Assembly (NCBI GenBank): GCA_903894655.1
Contig: CAITQY010000583.1
Location: 1 to 5,874, forward strand
Source: an uncultured Gemmatimonadota bacterium
Lineage (GTDB): Bacteria; Gemmatimonadota; Gemmatimonadetes; Gemmatimonadales; Gemmatimonadaceae
DNA: 5,874 nt
Reading direction: 5' to 3'
Of the stretch, positions 5,652 through 5,874 are shown piece by piece. Position 1 is the stretch's first letter; each line of letters starts with the position of its first letter. The translations under genes and the position numbers were made by a program. Under the pieces are notes generated by a model, which did not search any database, had not been told where the DNA came from, and saw nothing but the letters and a program-made list of their open reading frames with translations.

Positions 5652-5874
5652 GTTCGCTGTCGATGACCGCGCGCGCGATATCGACCATGCGCACCGAGCG
5701 ATCCTGGCTGCTGCGCTGCATGATACGATAGGCTTCCTGTTCGCTGCTGCCCGTGCGCCGCATCAGAATGCCCTTCGCGCGTTCGATCAGCTTGCGCGCT
5801 TCGAGCTGCTCCTTCGCTTCGGCGGCTTCACGACGGGCCGACAGCAGTTCGCGCGCCCGCGTGACGGCCATGCG
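5635..5874 (-). CDS. ANTAR-domain regulator, C-terminal part (5' end outside the window)
   Basis: The frame runs from the window edge to the TAA at 5637-5635; 79 residues are visible. After an Arg/Ala/Glu-rich helical linker (RARELLSARREAAEAKEQL) comes a clear ANTAR core: EARKLIERAKGILMRR, then SSEQEAYRIMQR and VRMVDIARAVI, the three-helix RNA-binding unit of AmiR/NasT-type antiterminators. The ATG at 5871 is in frame but would leave no sensory domain, and the codon before it is also open, so the gene most likely continues upstream. A receiver domain is the usual partner, giving about 190-200 residues; a GAF domain is the alternative. Known ANTAR proteins bind paired hexaloop RNA hairpins and prevent transcription termination. 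Its targets are not shown here. The stop codon sits within a hairpin loop. Confidence 0.88.
   Translation of the reverse strand, partial: RMAVTRARELLSARREAAEAKEQLEARKLIERAKGILMRRTGSSEQEAYRIMQRSSQDRSVRMVDIARAVIDSEPGMKS

Overview
This is a GC-rich bacterial chromosomal window with high coding density. It suggests a Gram-negative environmental bacterium with an active twin-arginine (Tat) export system. The protein styles look most like Gemmatimonadota: a Tat-exported TldD-type metalloprotease with a C-terminal VSHGC tail, a secreted M20 dipeptidase and an exported DsrE-like protein. This assignment is from memory of similar proteins and is not proven by any marker gene here.

Layout from left to right. 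Positions 1-690 (+) hold the 3' part of a Tat-exported DsrE-like protein whose start lies before the window. Positions 691-835 are the gap between two convergent genes, filled by a 125-bp near-palindrome with G-rich arms. Positions 836-3891 (-) are a two-gene operon: a TldD-type metalloprotease gene (2242-3891, Tat signal, HExxxH zinc site) followed, with a 4-base ATGA overlap, by a TldE/PmbA-type partner gene (836-2245, no zinc site, no signal peptide, 12-glycine tract). Positions 3892-4133 are a divergent intergenic region with palindromes and a weak promoter candidate. Positions 4134-5600 (+) encode a Sec-exported M20-family metallopeptidase with a complete two-metal site. Positions 5601-5634 are a short convergent gap with overlapping hairpins. 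Positions 5635-5874 (-) are the 3' end of an ANTAR-domain RNA-binding regulator that continues past the window.

How the genes may work together: the two central transcription units are divergent and all three products are peptidase-related. TldD/TldE complexes cleave unfolded or unstructured peptides, and M20 enzymes finish small peptides or dipeptides. Export signals on the TldD and M20 proteins place this activity in the cell envelope, so an envelope peptide-degradation function is a reasonable inference. The oddest points are that only TldD of the presumed heterodimer carries an export signal, and that the palindrome at 700-824 does not look like a normal terminator. I see no phage, transposase, CRISPR, tRNA or rRNA genes, and no clear new multi-gene system.
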